A stretch of 64,000 bases of DNA from assembly GCA_016987375.1 (NCBI GenBank), contig PJRA01000313.1, positions 2,852,942 to 2,916,941 of the forward strand, written 5' to 3'. This DNA is from Brachionus koreanus (Eukaryota > Rotifera > Eurotatoria > Ploima > Brachionidae). The notes beneath the pieces were generated by a model. That model was given only the letters and a program-made list of their open reading frames with translations, made no database searches and was not told the DNA's origin. Below are positions 38,214-51,200 of this stretch, piece by piece. The position numbers and the translations under genes are program-made. How positions within the stretch are numbered: the stretch's first letter is position 1; each line of letters starts with the position of its first letter.

Positions 38214-39386
38214 CTACTTTTCGATATCTGCTAAGCTAAATTTGTCGCCAAACAATTTCCTCAATTGTTCTTCATAGTCAGGTATGTTTTTTTGCATTAT
38301 CTTAACACAAGGTCCAAGCAGACGCTCAAATGCGTCCACATCTAAGATGGCACACTTGGTCTCATCGCCAGCAGCGTACGCGCTAGCCGCTCTTGGATTT
38401 TTGGTCAGCAAAGCCAGTTCGCCAAAATAGTCGCCTTTTTCATACATTGCAATTTCCTTTGATTGTCCATCCTGTTCCCTCACAATTCTCACTCTTCCTA
38501 GTTCAATAAAATACATACATTGTGCATCCTCGCCTTGTTTGATTATGCTCTCGCCATCTTTGAACGACTTGGAAAAGAGAGCATCAGCTACATTCATTCT
38601 TTCGTAAGAATTCAGCGATTTGAACATGGGCATATTGTCCAGCAGTTGTTCGTACATTTTTCGTTTTTCGAACGCACTCTTTAGCACTATTCTTTTAAAA
38701 GTTAGACGATCCAGAGCCCAGAGCTTGCCTGGTGAAGCAGCAACAATAGTGGCTGCTCTTGGCATATTGTACATCAAAGCGAGTTCTCCGAACGAGCCTT
38801 TTTGGTCATATTCGCCCACTTTTTGCTTATTGACGTAAATGTCATATTTTCCCGATTCGATAACGTAAAAGTTGTCGCCATCGTCGCCTTGCTCGATTAT
38901 CACATCATTTAGGTCTACTTGTCTGCCGAACATAGCATCGATTACTTTGTCGACTTGTTTCTGCTCTAAAGAACGAAAAATGAATATGTGACCAATCGTC
39001 TTGAGAAGATACTGTCGTTCATCGTCAGTTTTGGGATGAACGATGGCCGGCTCTTCACTAGTATCCTCTTCGGGATTGTATTTTTCAGCCGCCACTGAAT
39101 GCCGTCTGCCGCCGGCAGCAAATCGGCCTTTCGGAAGCTCGGGCATGTCGCCTATATCGTCATCATCCGAATATACATCGTCATCGTTGACATGGTTGCT
39201 ATCCAAATGGTTTGGTGAGCTAACTTTTGAAAGAAGATTTTTTGCATTGTCGCTGGCTCGTTTTTCCAGCAAATTGTCGAAATACTGTGCCGCAAATTGT
39301 AGCAGATCTGCCGGTCGTTTGCGTAAAACTTCGACTGTAAAGTCTTGGAGTAAATCAGTAAGACCCTCTGGTATCTCGAAATTCAT
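38214..39386 (-). CDS. PRKAR2: cAMP-dependent protein kinase type II regulatory subunit, single exon, 390 aa
   Basis: Regulatory subunit that holds PKA catalytic subunits inactive until cAMP binds, anchored by AKAPs through its N-terminal dimer (family knowledge). Residues 1-45 form the dimerisation/docking domain ([20 protein letters not shown]). An acidic linker leads to the inhibitor site RRHSVA at 94-99; Ser97 makes it a type II (autophosphorylated) subunit. Two cAMP-binding domains follow, with phosphate-binding cassettes [15 protein letters not shown] (199-213) and [15 protein letters not shown] (321-335), both with the key Glu and Arg. The whole gene is one uninterrupted frame, unlike most of its neighbours. 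It is also GC-richer: hand count of 38341-38400 gives 33 G+C of 60. Its start is the first ATG in frame with the docking domain. Confidence 0.96.
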   Translation of the reverse strand: MNFEIPEGLTDLLQDFTVEVLRKRPADLLQFAAQYFDNLLEKRASDNAKNLLSKVSSPNHLDSNHVNDDDVYSDDDDIGDMPELPKGRFAAGGRRHSVAAEKYNPEEDTSEEPAIVHPKTDDERQYLLKTIGHIFIFRSLEQKQVDKVIDAMFGRQVDLNDVIIEQGDDGDNFYVIESGKYDIYVNKQKVGEYDQKGSFGELALMYNMPRAATIVAASPGKLWALDRLTFKRIVLKSAFEKRKMYEQLLDNMPMFKSLNSYERMNVADALFSKSFKDGESIIKQGEDAQCMYFIELGRVRIVREQDGQSKEIAMYEKGDYFGELALLTKNPRAASAYAAGDETKCAILDVDAFERLLGPCVKIMQKNIPDYEEQLRKLFGDKFSLADIEK

Positions 39387-42300
39387 TTTCTATTTATCCA
39401 AATATATTTTTGAGCATAAAAAATAAAAATTTTCTTTTAAATTTCTCTTTACTTTATACAATAATAATAATAATAATAGTAATAATAATAATAATAATAA
39501 ATAGCAAGCTAGTTTTTGATCTAAAACGAAATAAAACAGGTAATTTTTTTATGGGTTTTATTAGTTTATTACTGGCTGCTCCGCCAATATAATTTGTTTG
39601 ATGACAAAGACGACTGCTCTCCTAGAAATGATTTCTTACAAATGGGACTAATCTTTTATTTTTTTTTCAATTTAAAAATTAAAAATGAAACCCAACTCAA
39701 AGCGTATAATATTTAAACAAATTTAAATTTAATGATACTAAATATCAAGATTTCAACTTATATTTTATGTCATTTTATTAGCTATTTTTTTTTTTGGTTA
39801 AATAGAAATTTGAGATAAACAATGAGTTTCTCCCTGAATTAGAACCAGAAAATAAAAATTAAAGATGTATCTTTAAAATAAGAAATAAATTAAACATACA
39901 CAAAATAAAGACAACGTAGCTTCTAATTATTTTTTCTTTTATTCTGAAGTTCCTGTGATTAAACGCATTCCGCTAAAAACTAGAGCCGCCATTTTTTTCT
40001 CTTATTAATAATTTTCAGTTCATTTTTTTCTGAGAAAAAATACCAATTGACGTCATAAATTCATTGATTGATAAGAATTATCTATAATATCCATGGAAAT
40101 TTAGATAAAAAGCTAATTGAAAAGTGATATATCATTTGGATTGATGTTCTAGTTCTAGAAATCCTACTTAGCATCTTTGAATTCTGAATTTATGTAAGTA
40201 TCACGAGAATGATTTAGCAGTTTGTGTTATGTTTTGATTAACATATCGATTAGACGCATTCTTATTTTTTAAGCTTTCTGGTTGAGTTAGGGCAGTTTAT
40301 TATTCACGCGATTCTTTCGAATTCACTTGATAAATTCACCTGATGATAGTGCAAATTTAAATAAAAACAGTTGAACTAAAAATTTTTTTTTTAAATTATA
40401 ATAACTCGATTCAAAGATGATGGCAATAATTATGTTTAGATTTTTAAAAATGAAATTTAATCTATTATTTGAAAAAAAAACTTGCCATGAATTCTAAAAT
40501 TAATTGAATAATTTTTGATCTTTGAAAACTAATCATTATTTACTAGACAATTAGAAATAAAGAATATTTTTAAATTATCAAGCTTTGATTAGTTTATGTT
40601 CAAACTATAATCAATATATCTAAAGAAATTTTGCTATTTATTTTTTAAATTTTCTAGTCGAATTCGTGGCATAAAATATGCTCCAAACGAACAAAAGATA
40701 ATTGCTAAGAACAACATTTGCTCTAGCAAAATTTTTATCACTTAACAAAAAACACATTAAAACTAAACAAAAAAAAATCTAATGTTTTATAATTGGGAAT
40801 AATTTTTTTTATTATCTAAAATTCAAAAATTTACTACAGTTCTAATTTACAGTCTAAAATAAATCAAAAACAATGAAGACTTATTTTAATTTCATTTACT
40901 CACAAAGCTTAGTGATTTGGTAAAATTTTAACAAGACAAATTTAATTTCTACATTAATTACTTATCGTTTATAGACACATTTTGTTTATTAGTATTTTTA
41001 CCGCTCTATTAACCACTTTTACTCAAACCTAATTAAGTCAGTAAAAAGAAATTTGATATCTTACTTGAATTGCTAGCTCTCGGATATCAATTATTAAAAT
41101 CCTTTGTCAGTTTTTGTAAATTAGCAAATACTAAAAATTATTATAATAAAACCGGATGCTATTTAATAAAAACTTTGTTCATAATTCTTAACTCTTCCGG
41201 TAATCTTTCTACTCTTAAGTTAAAAAATATTCGTAGATAAAAAATATCCTAATGAATAATGATTTTTCCTTTATCGATGATTAATCGATTGATATTTAAT
41301 ATAAATCTGATAAATCTTAATTTAAAAACTAATAAATAATTTCTGATTTATGTTCATAGAGATAGTCTAAAATGGGGTCCATTTAAAGCAATGAACTATT
41401 TTGAATTATAAAAACATAAACCAACGCCAGATTGATGAATTCAATTTATGCTACATAAACTTTCTTCTATTTAACCGGTTTTTACTTCTAAGATATCTAA
41501 CATATACTTCTCGAGTTTCTTTGCTTTAATTAAAACTATGTTAAATATTTTCTTGATGCAATTTTAAAGTTTGTGGCATTAAGTCGAATTTAGAAGAAAC
41601 AATATATTATCTGAAATAATTAGAAAACATCTAGTTCCCTAAAAAAATTATTTCAAAAATAAATTTGAATGTCTAGAGGCACAAGTTTTTTGCTTTGAAA
41701 CCATCTAAAAACCTAGAAGCAAAAAAAACAATAAACTTAATGAGATAAAATCGAATTTTGCTAATATTTTGGGCTTATAGAGAAGTTGATTTAAAAAAAT
41801 TTGATTGATTGGAAAATCTCTATAAACTTAAATTAAAAAATGATAAAATTGAATTAAATTAATTAATACTAAAATAAATTCAAAAAATTTCCTATTATTT
41901 GTTATCTAAGTGTACCTTCTTGAAACTACCAGTTCATATGCTCACTTGATTAAATTAAAATTAATGTTTCTTTTACTACTGACTCGAATTTTAAGGCTTT
42001 GACAATTAATTTTATTCATAAGTATTCCATATTTACAATAAAAAATTATTTATCCATTTGTTTTGAGTAATCGTTCAAAAATTTATTAATTTAAAATAAA
42101 ACTAAAAAATTAATTATTTATGATTGCTAAAAACATGAATTTTTCTCTAGCTAGCTTTAGTCAATTGTGTGTATAAATTTTGTACTAACGACGCACTTAG
42201 TATTTATTCTTAAAAGAGAAGGCGCCTAATTTGTTTTCAATTTTGCTCAACTTAATAAACAATTGGTTGCTAAGTAGAGCTATTCCACTGATTAAATAAA

Positions 42301-45236
42301 ATTTGGTAGTCTTTAGTTAAGAATCTCGTGGCAAGACACAAAAAAATTTCAATTAAATTCCTGAGATCGTTTCCAATGATTAATATTGACATTATTTTAG
42401 ATAGAATAGGAAAAATTGAAGCGAATCACTCTAGCTGCATTCAATTTTAATAAGTCTAGAATCCAGAAAATTTACGTATGAAAAATTCTTTTTGAAAAAA
42501 AACATTACTTGATAAAAACAAAAGCTTTTGATTCCACTAAGCAGAGCGCATAACACTCCTTAAAAACAAAACAAAATGCAATTAATTTAAATATTATTTT
42601 TTATTATTTAAATGTAATTATCATAATTTAAATAATGAGCATTTATCATTAATAGAAAAAGCCAAAATTCTATGTTCTATAACGGAAACGTTTAAAAAAT
42701 ATATAAAACTAATGTTATCCATTAATAATAATGGTGTTTTATTTGATTACTTTATTTTTCTAACAAAAGATAATTAATCATTAATTAGCGCAATTTTTCT
42801 GCTTAAATTTTAGCTAGTTTAAAATTTTCTCAGGTATAAATTATTATTTATAAGAAAAAAGGATTTCTTTTTCGCCATTCAAAGGAGCTTTTAAACAGTC
42901 TTTATACAAGCATGATTCACATAATATAATTAGATGTCGGATTCAATTTATATTCTGTGATATCGATTTTTATGCTCTTTCGTTTAAATCAGTAGGAATT
43001 TGACAGAATGATTTTATGCCATTCGATATTCCGTATCACCATTAAACTTGTTAGAGAAAAAAATTGATTTTTTTCTTATATTTTAAAAAATTCCAAAAAA
43101 TATATGGACGTTTGTCTTAATAATTAATTGTAAATAAAAATTCACAATTTTTTTTTGGTTCAAAACAGTTCGTGTTAGATTTCATCAAAATTTTACAAGC
43201 CTAAGCAATTCAAATCAATTTCCTTTTAAACAAATGAGTCTTCTAGAGGAAAACTGAGTCTTTTTTTAATGAAATTCATAGAAAAAAATTCTTTGTTTAA
43301 TAATTTACAATGGGAATTTCAAAAAAATAATTTTAAACGATTTTAGATGTAGATGCATCTAATTTTATTGAAATTGCTAAATATTTTTATCATAAACATA
43401 AAATGAATATTTTATATAAGGAAAAAAATATATTAAAAGAAGGATATCATTATTTTGTTTGAATTGACAAAAATAATTTAAACATTAGAAAAAACTTAAA
43501 ATAAAACAAATGTTGTTTAATAAGCAATTTTAGGATAAAAATTTTGAAAATTTTCAATAATCATTTTACTAAAAACAATTTTCTAAAATATGATTTCTAA
43601 TGTTATCTTAATTTCTTTTCAATAGCAATCAAATACTAAAAGTTATAAAAATCATGATTAATACAAAAAATGATAATTTTTTTTTTCAACTAGAAAATTT
43701 TCAAATAAAAAAATGCGCTTTAAAATGCAATTTTAATTAATGATACCATGATTTAGGAATCATAAAAAAATAATAAATTTTTTAACTAGAATAATATTTA
43801 AAAAACGTGAAATATATGCGAAAAAAATAGGAAATTTCTAATTTAAAAATTTCTAATATTTTTTATTCAATTTATTAGTAAAAGTTTTAGCTTAACGATT
43901 GTGTCTAATTAAATTTCTAAAAATTTTCTTAATATAAAATTAAACTAAATTTTGAATCTCTTAGAAACAGAACCCATAAGTTTGTTATCCTTTGATTTAA
44001 AAAAAAATATTAAAAATATATTGCCTAAGTGAATTTATTTTGTTTTAATAATAAATTAAAAATTTGAATAAAATAAACCGTAAAAATTTTGAATTTTATT
44101 CTATTCTTTAGAAAAAAATTTGAGAATTACTCTTAAGTTGTTTAAATACAATGAAAATAAAAAAAAAGATTTTTTTACATACTTTTTAACATATGTTTTT
44201 TTAATTTAATAATAGGAAAATGATTTATTCCAATTTTATTTTTGCTTTTGAAATCGATTTTTGGAAGTTGGGATTTGTCTAAAATTTTCAAATTAACTAA
44301 AATAATTGATAAGTTTATTTATGCAAATTAGGATAATTAGAAAACAATTTTTGGCACTATGACTGTAAAAAGAAATTTAAAATATACAAAATTGTCATAC
44401 AATAAATGGATGTCACTTAATTTTAATTAAAATTAATATTAAACTTTTAAGACACATCAAATAATGGTTATAAATTGTTGAATTTAATAATTGCAAGAAC
44501 TCATAGATTGACGTAAGAAAAATGAGTTAAAAAATTTATTTCAATTCATCTAAAATGACTAGCATTTATCACATATTTTTTTATCTATATTTTTGTTAAA
44601 AATAAAAACCCGAAAATTAAATTAAATTTTATTGAAAAATTCGACCAGAATAAATTCTTCGCCAAATTTTTTGATTAGATCAACAAAATAATTACTCAAG
44701 TACATAAAAATCAATCGGTCTTAACATAAATTAAAGGATTTAAAACTAAAATTAGAAAAATCAATAATTCAGAATAATCAAAGTATTTCATCATATAATT
44801 AATTTGCGGCATCACGATATAGTTCTAACAAAACTAAAATTGAAAATAAAAATTATTTTTACCATCGTGATATTTCCTAAATGTATGTATAAAACCTCTT
44901 CAGAAAAAAAAAGCTCAATAAATTTTTTAATAACAGATATCCATCATTAAATTGCTTATTTTAATTAATTTGTTTACTCTATAGACTAATGATATTTAAC
45001 AAAATATCGCTCAAAATATGAATTCTTACCAAGAGGTTATCTTCAATATCATATTTTTTTAGGATAGATATTTTCTTGATTAAGAAATTAAATTATTTTT
45101 AGAGTTTTATTGATTCAAAATCCGAAAAATAATTCATTTTGTAAAATTAAACTGCCAGAAAGGTCTTGAGTGTCAATAAAATTCAAAATTATAATCAACA
45201 AAAACGAAATAAAAATATAAAAATAAAACTAAAAAT
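39387..45236. other. 5.8-kb gene-poor AT-rich stretch
   Basis: The 5' flank of the PKA subunit gene and the 3' flank of the DCDC1-type gene. Composition is extremely AT-rich, stops are frequent in all frames and no known family emerged. Apart from the ATA microsatellite next to the PKA start, no tandem array or strong inverted repeat was seen. Confidence 0.5.
39461..39501. repeat. (AAT/ATA)n microsatellite upstream of the PKA subunit
   Basis: About 13 AAT-type units with one GTA interruption, 75 bp upstream of the PKA regulatory subunit start codon, so probably in its promoter or 5' untranslated region. Confidence 0.9.
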
Positions 45237-48200
45237 TTAATCAAGTAAATTTAATATGTCTTCTTCAATAAAACTGTCATTGGAATAAATCGAATTTTCG
45301 ATATCTTCACTTTTTCTAATCTCATTACTTTCTTTTGAATTCATTTTTGGCAAATCTTTGGGGTTGTTTGATATTTGAACTCTTTTTGGAGATTTTGATT
45401 TTGATTTAGGCCTTCTATTCTTAGTTTTTGGAGCTGCACTTTTTGGTCTCGGTACATTTTTTTCTTCTTCCTTTTTATCGATTTCCGTTGCTTCTAGAGG
45501 CAATGTTTCTTTTTTTTTCATATTGTTTAAAAGTGGGGGTCCAAATGGATCAACATCAATTATTGGATTTCTTTTAGCACTCACTTGAATATTCATAGCC
45601 TCAAAGCCCTCTTCTTTTTTCACTCGATTCCAATTTGCTTTTAACTCAACATTTTTGTTTCGTTGTTCAGCTAGAAAATTAATCCATTATTTACAAAAAA
45701 TTTGAAAAAAATCTAATCTTACGAGGAATGAATTCACGACCAGTGCTCACACAAACAAGCTGATCTCTTGTTATATCTTCAAATCTTGATATCTTTAAAA
45801 TTTAGAATAAATATCTATGCTGAGAGAAATGGAAAAAATTAAAATTGAAAGCTAATTTTTTTTAAATATAGAATTAAAAATTTCTTAAATTTTAGACAAA
45901 CCACTAATTTAAGAGATAGCAGTTTTAAATTTTATAAAAATTACAATTTGGCCTTCTTGAGTAAAAAAGAATTTAATCGATTTGGTCAAATTCAACTTTA
46001 TTTTAGCATTTTCATTCAATTCATCCATATTTGAAGCCCAACAGTATACTGCTTTTTCATGGGATTCCCCATTTACATAGATTAGAAGTCGTTTCTGGAA
46101 AAAAATTAAAAATTTTTGTCTATTTAAAAAAATCAAATTACTGTAACAGGATGACTTCCAAATTTCTTATTCAAAATGGGTGGATTTTTCTTTTTTTTAT
46201 TTGGATTTTTAATTTCATCAACATAATTCTACCAAAATAACTAAAAATCAAATAATTTATCACTTAAATATTACTTTAAGCATGTTGACCTCTGCTTGTT
46301 TGAGCTGTTCTTCGTATGGAACTTCTGACCAGTGTCCTTCTTTTACCACAGGAAAATCAGGGTTTTTGATTGATTTATATTGACCATAATTAAGAGCATT
46401 GTACCGTCGACCTGTCATTTGACGTAACATGTGAGTTTGTATTTCGAGTTCATGCTCAGCTTTATCTATTTGTTCTCGTTGAGCCATTTTTTCATTTTCA
46501 ATTTTATTGCGCAATTTTGGTGGAATGAAATGTTCTCCACATGAGACCCATATTTCAACTGGCCATTTAAGAAGTTTTTTAGTATCCACTTTACCAGTTC
46601 TATCATAATGATTCAACATTCTTCTAAGCTCATTCTTGGTCGGACCAAAAATCAATTTAGAATTTCTCGATGTCTGTATAATAGATGATCCGTCGAAAAA
46701 ATTTTCTTAAATAAAATCAATCATAAAAATAAAGAATTTCTATAAAATTTTTTAAAATTTAGTTACGCGAATTATCTTTGATATTTTCTTCATTAAAATC
46801 TACTTTATCAAGAAGGTTTTTATTTTCAGCTGATCGGTTGGAATCAGATTTTTCCTGATTTCTGTTTGTTTCATTTTTGTTAAGCTGCTTTCGATAGAAA
46901 TCTATCAGCCAATTAACAAGGTCTGGAACATCTAAAATCATGGTACCATCTTGAACAAATATTCTTCTTGCAGCTTGAGTCAATTGAAGTTTTGAAGTAG
47001 CCTGTTCCAATAGCTAAAAAAGTATTTAAATTCTATTTTTCCAAAAATATTTGAAATTTACTCCATTGACTGAAGAACTGACTATCAGCTCTCCTGGCTT
47101 GGTCCAGCCATCTCCATTTTTATAGGCCATTATTTTTATAATATTTATATTTTTCGAACAAGATAATTCATTTAAGACAGTCTTGGCATTGGTTACTTTT
47201 CGCCATCTATTAAATAAAAATATATAATTTATCAAATTAACTTTAATATTAGTTTTTAAAAGTTTTTAATCTTATTTACCCAATTAATTTAGAGTACCAG
47301 GATAAAAATGTGTTCTCGATCTCGGCTGAGCTCAAATCGACTTTGTCGTGTAAAAATTTAAAACCATCGTAAGATTTTATGGATTTATCAGCTGCTACAA
47401 ATGATTAAAAGAATTTTTTAAAAAATTTTATTAAAATAAATAATATATTAGATTATTTGCCACTTTATTACTTCAAAGTTTAAATTATGAATAACTCGAA
47501 ACCTTAACTTTTTTTTTTTTACTTTTTTAAAATCAATTTAGATTTCTAATCAGAGTGGTTTATAAGTCTCAAGTCATGACTTCGAATTGAATTTTTCTCC
47601 CAATTTCAAAGAAAAAATACAAGGATTATCATTTTTTTCTTTTTATTGTTTTAGTTTTTAAGTTAAGTAATTATTTTTTTCAATAAATCATTCTAGTACT
47701 TTGACTGTCAAAATAATATGCATGTTAAGTATCAAAAATTAAAAATTTAATCTTAATTCTGTTAAAAATTAATCAAAATTTATTTCTAAAAAGGAAGCTT
47801 ACACTTTCCAATTGAACAAGTAAAATTTTTCTTGTTCGACAATTTGGTAAGTCGGAATTTTCCTCGAGTTGCCGTTGCACATGATAAGCAAACAAAATCT
47901 TTTTCTATTTTAGGTACGGCTTGATCGGGCTGGTTTTTATTGTGCACCAAAAATTCGCAACAATATCCCTTGATTAGAATGATTAAAAAACTTTTTAAAT
48001 GGATAAAATAGACAGAATAAGTTTACATTTTGTGACATTTCTTTATCATAAGCCACGTAATAACTACAAATTCCTGCTTTGTTAGCAGCTGTAATGTCTT
48101 TAAAAGAAAATTAAATTAAAAATAAGTTAATATTATATATATTTCTCTAAAATACCAATATTTTCAATATTAGTAGAAAAAGCATAAATGAAACCGATTT

Positions 48201-51200
48201 CTTCATCAATTAACCATTTTTGATGAGCATTTCCATTTTCGAAATCAACAAACTGTTGTACAGTTATTTGAGATCCTTTTATGATTGACTTTTCCATATA
48301 CTTTGGATCACTTTCGAATAAATTGATGTCTATATCACTATTTTCAATTGGCGGTATTTTTACCGTAAGAACCATAGACGACTTAGCTTTACATGCAATT
48401 GTTCCATCTTGTCTGTAAACCCAACGTTGGTTGATATTATCTTCATTTTTCTTCATTAAAAAGACCTCGCTTTGGGTATTTTCTACGTCCTGAACACCAA
48501 ATACGTAGTTTGGATTATCAATGTTGTAAATAAAGCCTAGTGCTTTGTTATAAGCAAATTTTTGACTAGAATATTTTCGATTTTTGATGCTTTTTCGTGG
48601 TTTTGGTTTAAATCTTTCATTCAGCTCCTGATCAAAAGATTGACTTTTTGAAAATTCTTCGTTCTCACCATTTTCTTCGTGGTTTTCATTTTCCTCTGTT
48701 TTTTTCTCAAAAACTCCATCCATACTTTTATTTACCACAATTTCCCATGGCCAGCGAAATTTTTTAAGGTACATAGCATCGGTTTGCTCATGACTAATTG
48801 TGTGTGCACTCCTTTAAATAATATTAAAAAATTAAAAGAAGCAAAAACACTAACGAAAGATAAAGTTTTCTTATCTAAGAATAAAATCAAGATGACTAAA
48901 GTTCTTAAGAGAAGCTTTAGATCAGAATCCAAAAATTAGATAAAACCTTTTCTGACCTGCTAAAATTGACCTCGAGATTAACATCGAAGTGATAAAGACA
49001 TCAGAGCAGTTATATTTCAAAGACTATTCAGCAAGATATGGTTCAAGAAATCATACCATTACATTGTAAGGTTTACTTTAAAAGGATAAAGCGGTTTTTT
49101 GAAATTTGGTACAAAATTAAAAAATATAATAAAAATTGAGGCTAAAATGACATTGACAACACGGTTAAGTGGTCGAAACGTTGGAGTATGGAATTTAATG
49201 AATCCAAGAGTAAAGCAACTCAAATGTATATTGGCAACTCAAAGATTGCTAGGCAAAAAATCTCAATGTTAAATGCAGATGATTTGAAAGTTTAAATTAG
49301 CTGAGACTACTGCTGAGCGCAATCTTGGTGTAATGGTGAACGACAAACTCAAATAGAATGATCAAATTGGTTTTTGGGTTTTATACCTACTTATATCTTA
49401 TGGCTTGCCACTAAAGATAGTGAACTTAATAAAAAGAACTCTTCTAAGATAAATTTGAATGAAGCATAATTATGGAGAAAGGACCATCTAACACCTTCTA
49501 AGTGTGTACATGAGTCAGACAAAAAATATATTCTCTTCCCGACACTATTCCTAATAATGATTGACTATGTAATCACTATGTAAAACAACTGACAACCCAA
49601 GGAGTATATATAGTATAGTTTATCACATACTTGGGTCTAAGGGAAACTCACAAGAACATCATGAATAGATTAGCTAAAGCAAAAGGTGTTTTAGTTAGAT
49701 TCCGACCAATATGGAAATCAGCCATCTACAGCACATAGACAGCAGGAAACTAAAACTGGACAACGATGTAATTAAATCAACACCGATGAAGAAATAAAAA
49801 AATATTTATAAACTTTTTAATTCTTTGAATTTTATAAATTAAAACTTTATATTCTATTAAATACATGTATATTTATGCAACTTAGCAAAGAATTTTAGTA
49901 ATTATTGTTTAGCTAAAGAGGTAAAAATATTTACTTTTTCTTTTCTTCTCCATTCAGTTCTTCCTCTTTGATTTCTACTTCAATTACATTTTGAACTGAC
50001 TCTCCTTGTTTTATACGATCAATCTGACACTGGCTTAAGCAGCATGGTCCAAGACTTAATTTGGCACCGTCCTGGATACTAACACCATTAGTTTCAATGA
50101 CAAAGTTTTTACAATTTCTCAATTTTAGCAAATAAAGAATTTTATTTAAATCATCATATAAATTAGAAAGAATAATTTTTTTAGATTGTTCATCTTTGAC
50201 CTGTTTAGGATCAATCCATGCCTCACCACAACTAACATAAACATATTCTTCATTTTTTAAATTACTTAGTTCAAAGTGTTCTACACCTTTAAGGTCAAAT
50301 AAACGCCTAGCAGCATTTGGCAAATTTAAGCTAGTTGTGCATATATTAAGAAAGGAGTTGAATTCGAACTGTTTTGGAGTCAAATTTGAACAATGCAAAT
50401 AGTCCTTTAAAAAATGCTTAGCGTTGGTGCGAGTTAAGCTAACTGCACTTTTCAAATCAGTAGCTCCATTTTTTAAAACCCTTATTCTAGATGTCAAGCT
50501 TTCTTCCATATTGTTAAAATTTTTTAAAGGAGGTGCTCCAGCTATTAGGTAACCAGTAATTGGCCATTTAAAATGTTCAATATACTTTTCTTCGTGATCA
50601 ACAGGCCATGTGTAAGCTAATTTATGCCAGAGAGCAGTTGAAAGCTCAGAATAGCGCCATTCTCCTATACTCCGAGAATTTTCTTGCTTTATGGCCCAGC
50701 GTTGACTTGCTGAAAATGTATTTGTTTCAAACTTTTCCAAAACAACTAACCCTATTTCATTTGAATTTAATTCAACAAAGTTTTCTGTGCTCGAATCTGA
50801 ATACTTAAGTTCATATTTTTCTAAATTACCGCTATGTTGAAAAACACTTTTTAACTCTTTTAGTAACTTATCAGTGCACGTCAAGACCATTTGCTCATTT
50901 AGACATTTAGTTATTATATTGCCAAATTTATTAAAAGTCCATTGTTGGTTGCTATCTTTAAAATTTTTGCCTGAATCAGTTAAAGCTCTTGTACTCAAAA
51001 TTACTGCATATCCATTTTTGATAATTGTTTCATTTTCACTTTCTTGATATTTTTTTGTTTTTTTGTCATCAGATTTTATTTTAACTGTGAGCTCAACTCT
51101 AATTACTTTTGATGTGTCAAGAGTAAGACACATTTTCGGAAAAAATTGATTGTATATGTATCCTGATTTGCTAAATTTCCATATTTGGAAATCATGAAAC

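Noticed and set aside
44805..44875. ATCACGATAT ... ATCGTGAT inverted pair
   Set aside because: Arms under 10 bp with no other sign of an element.
48679..48939. Plus-strand open frame over the DCDC1 exon border
   Set aside because: Antisense shadow of the DCDC1 exon ending at 48811, no family match.
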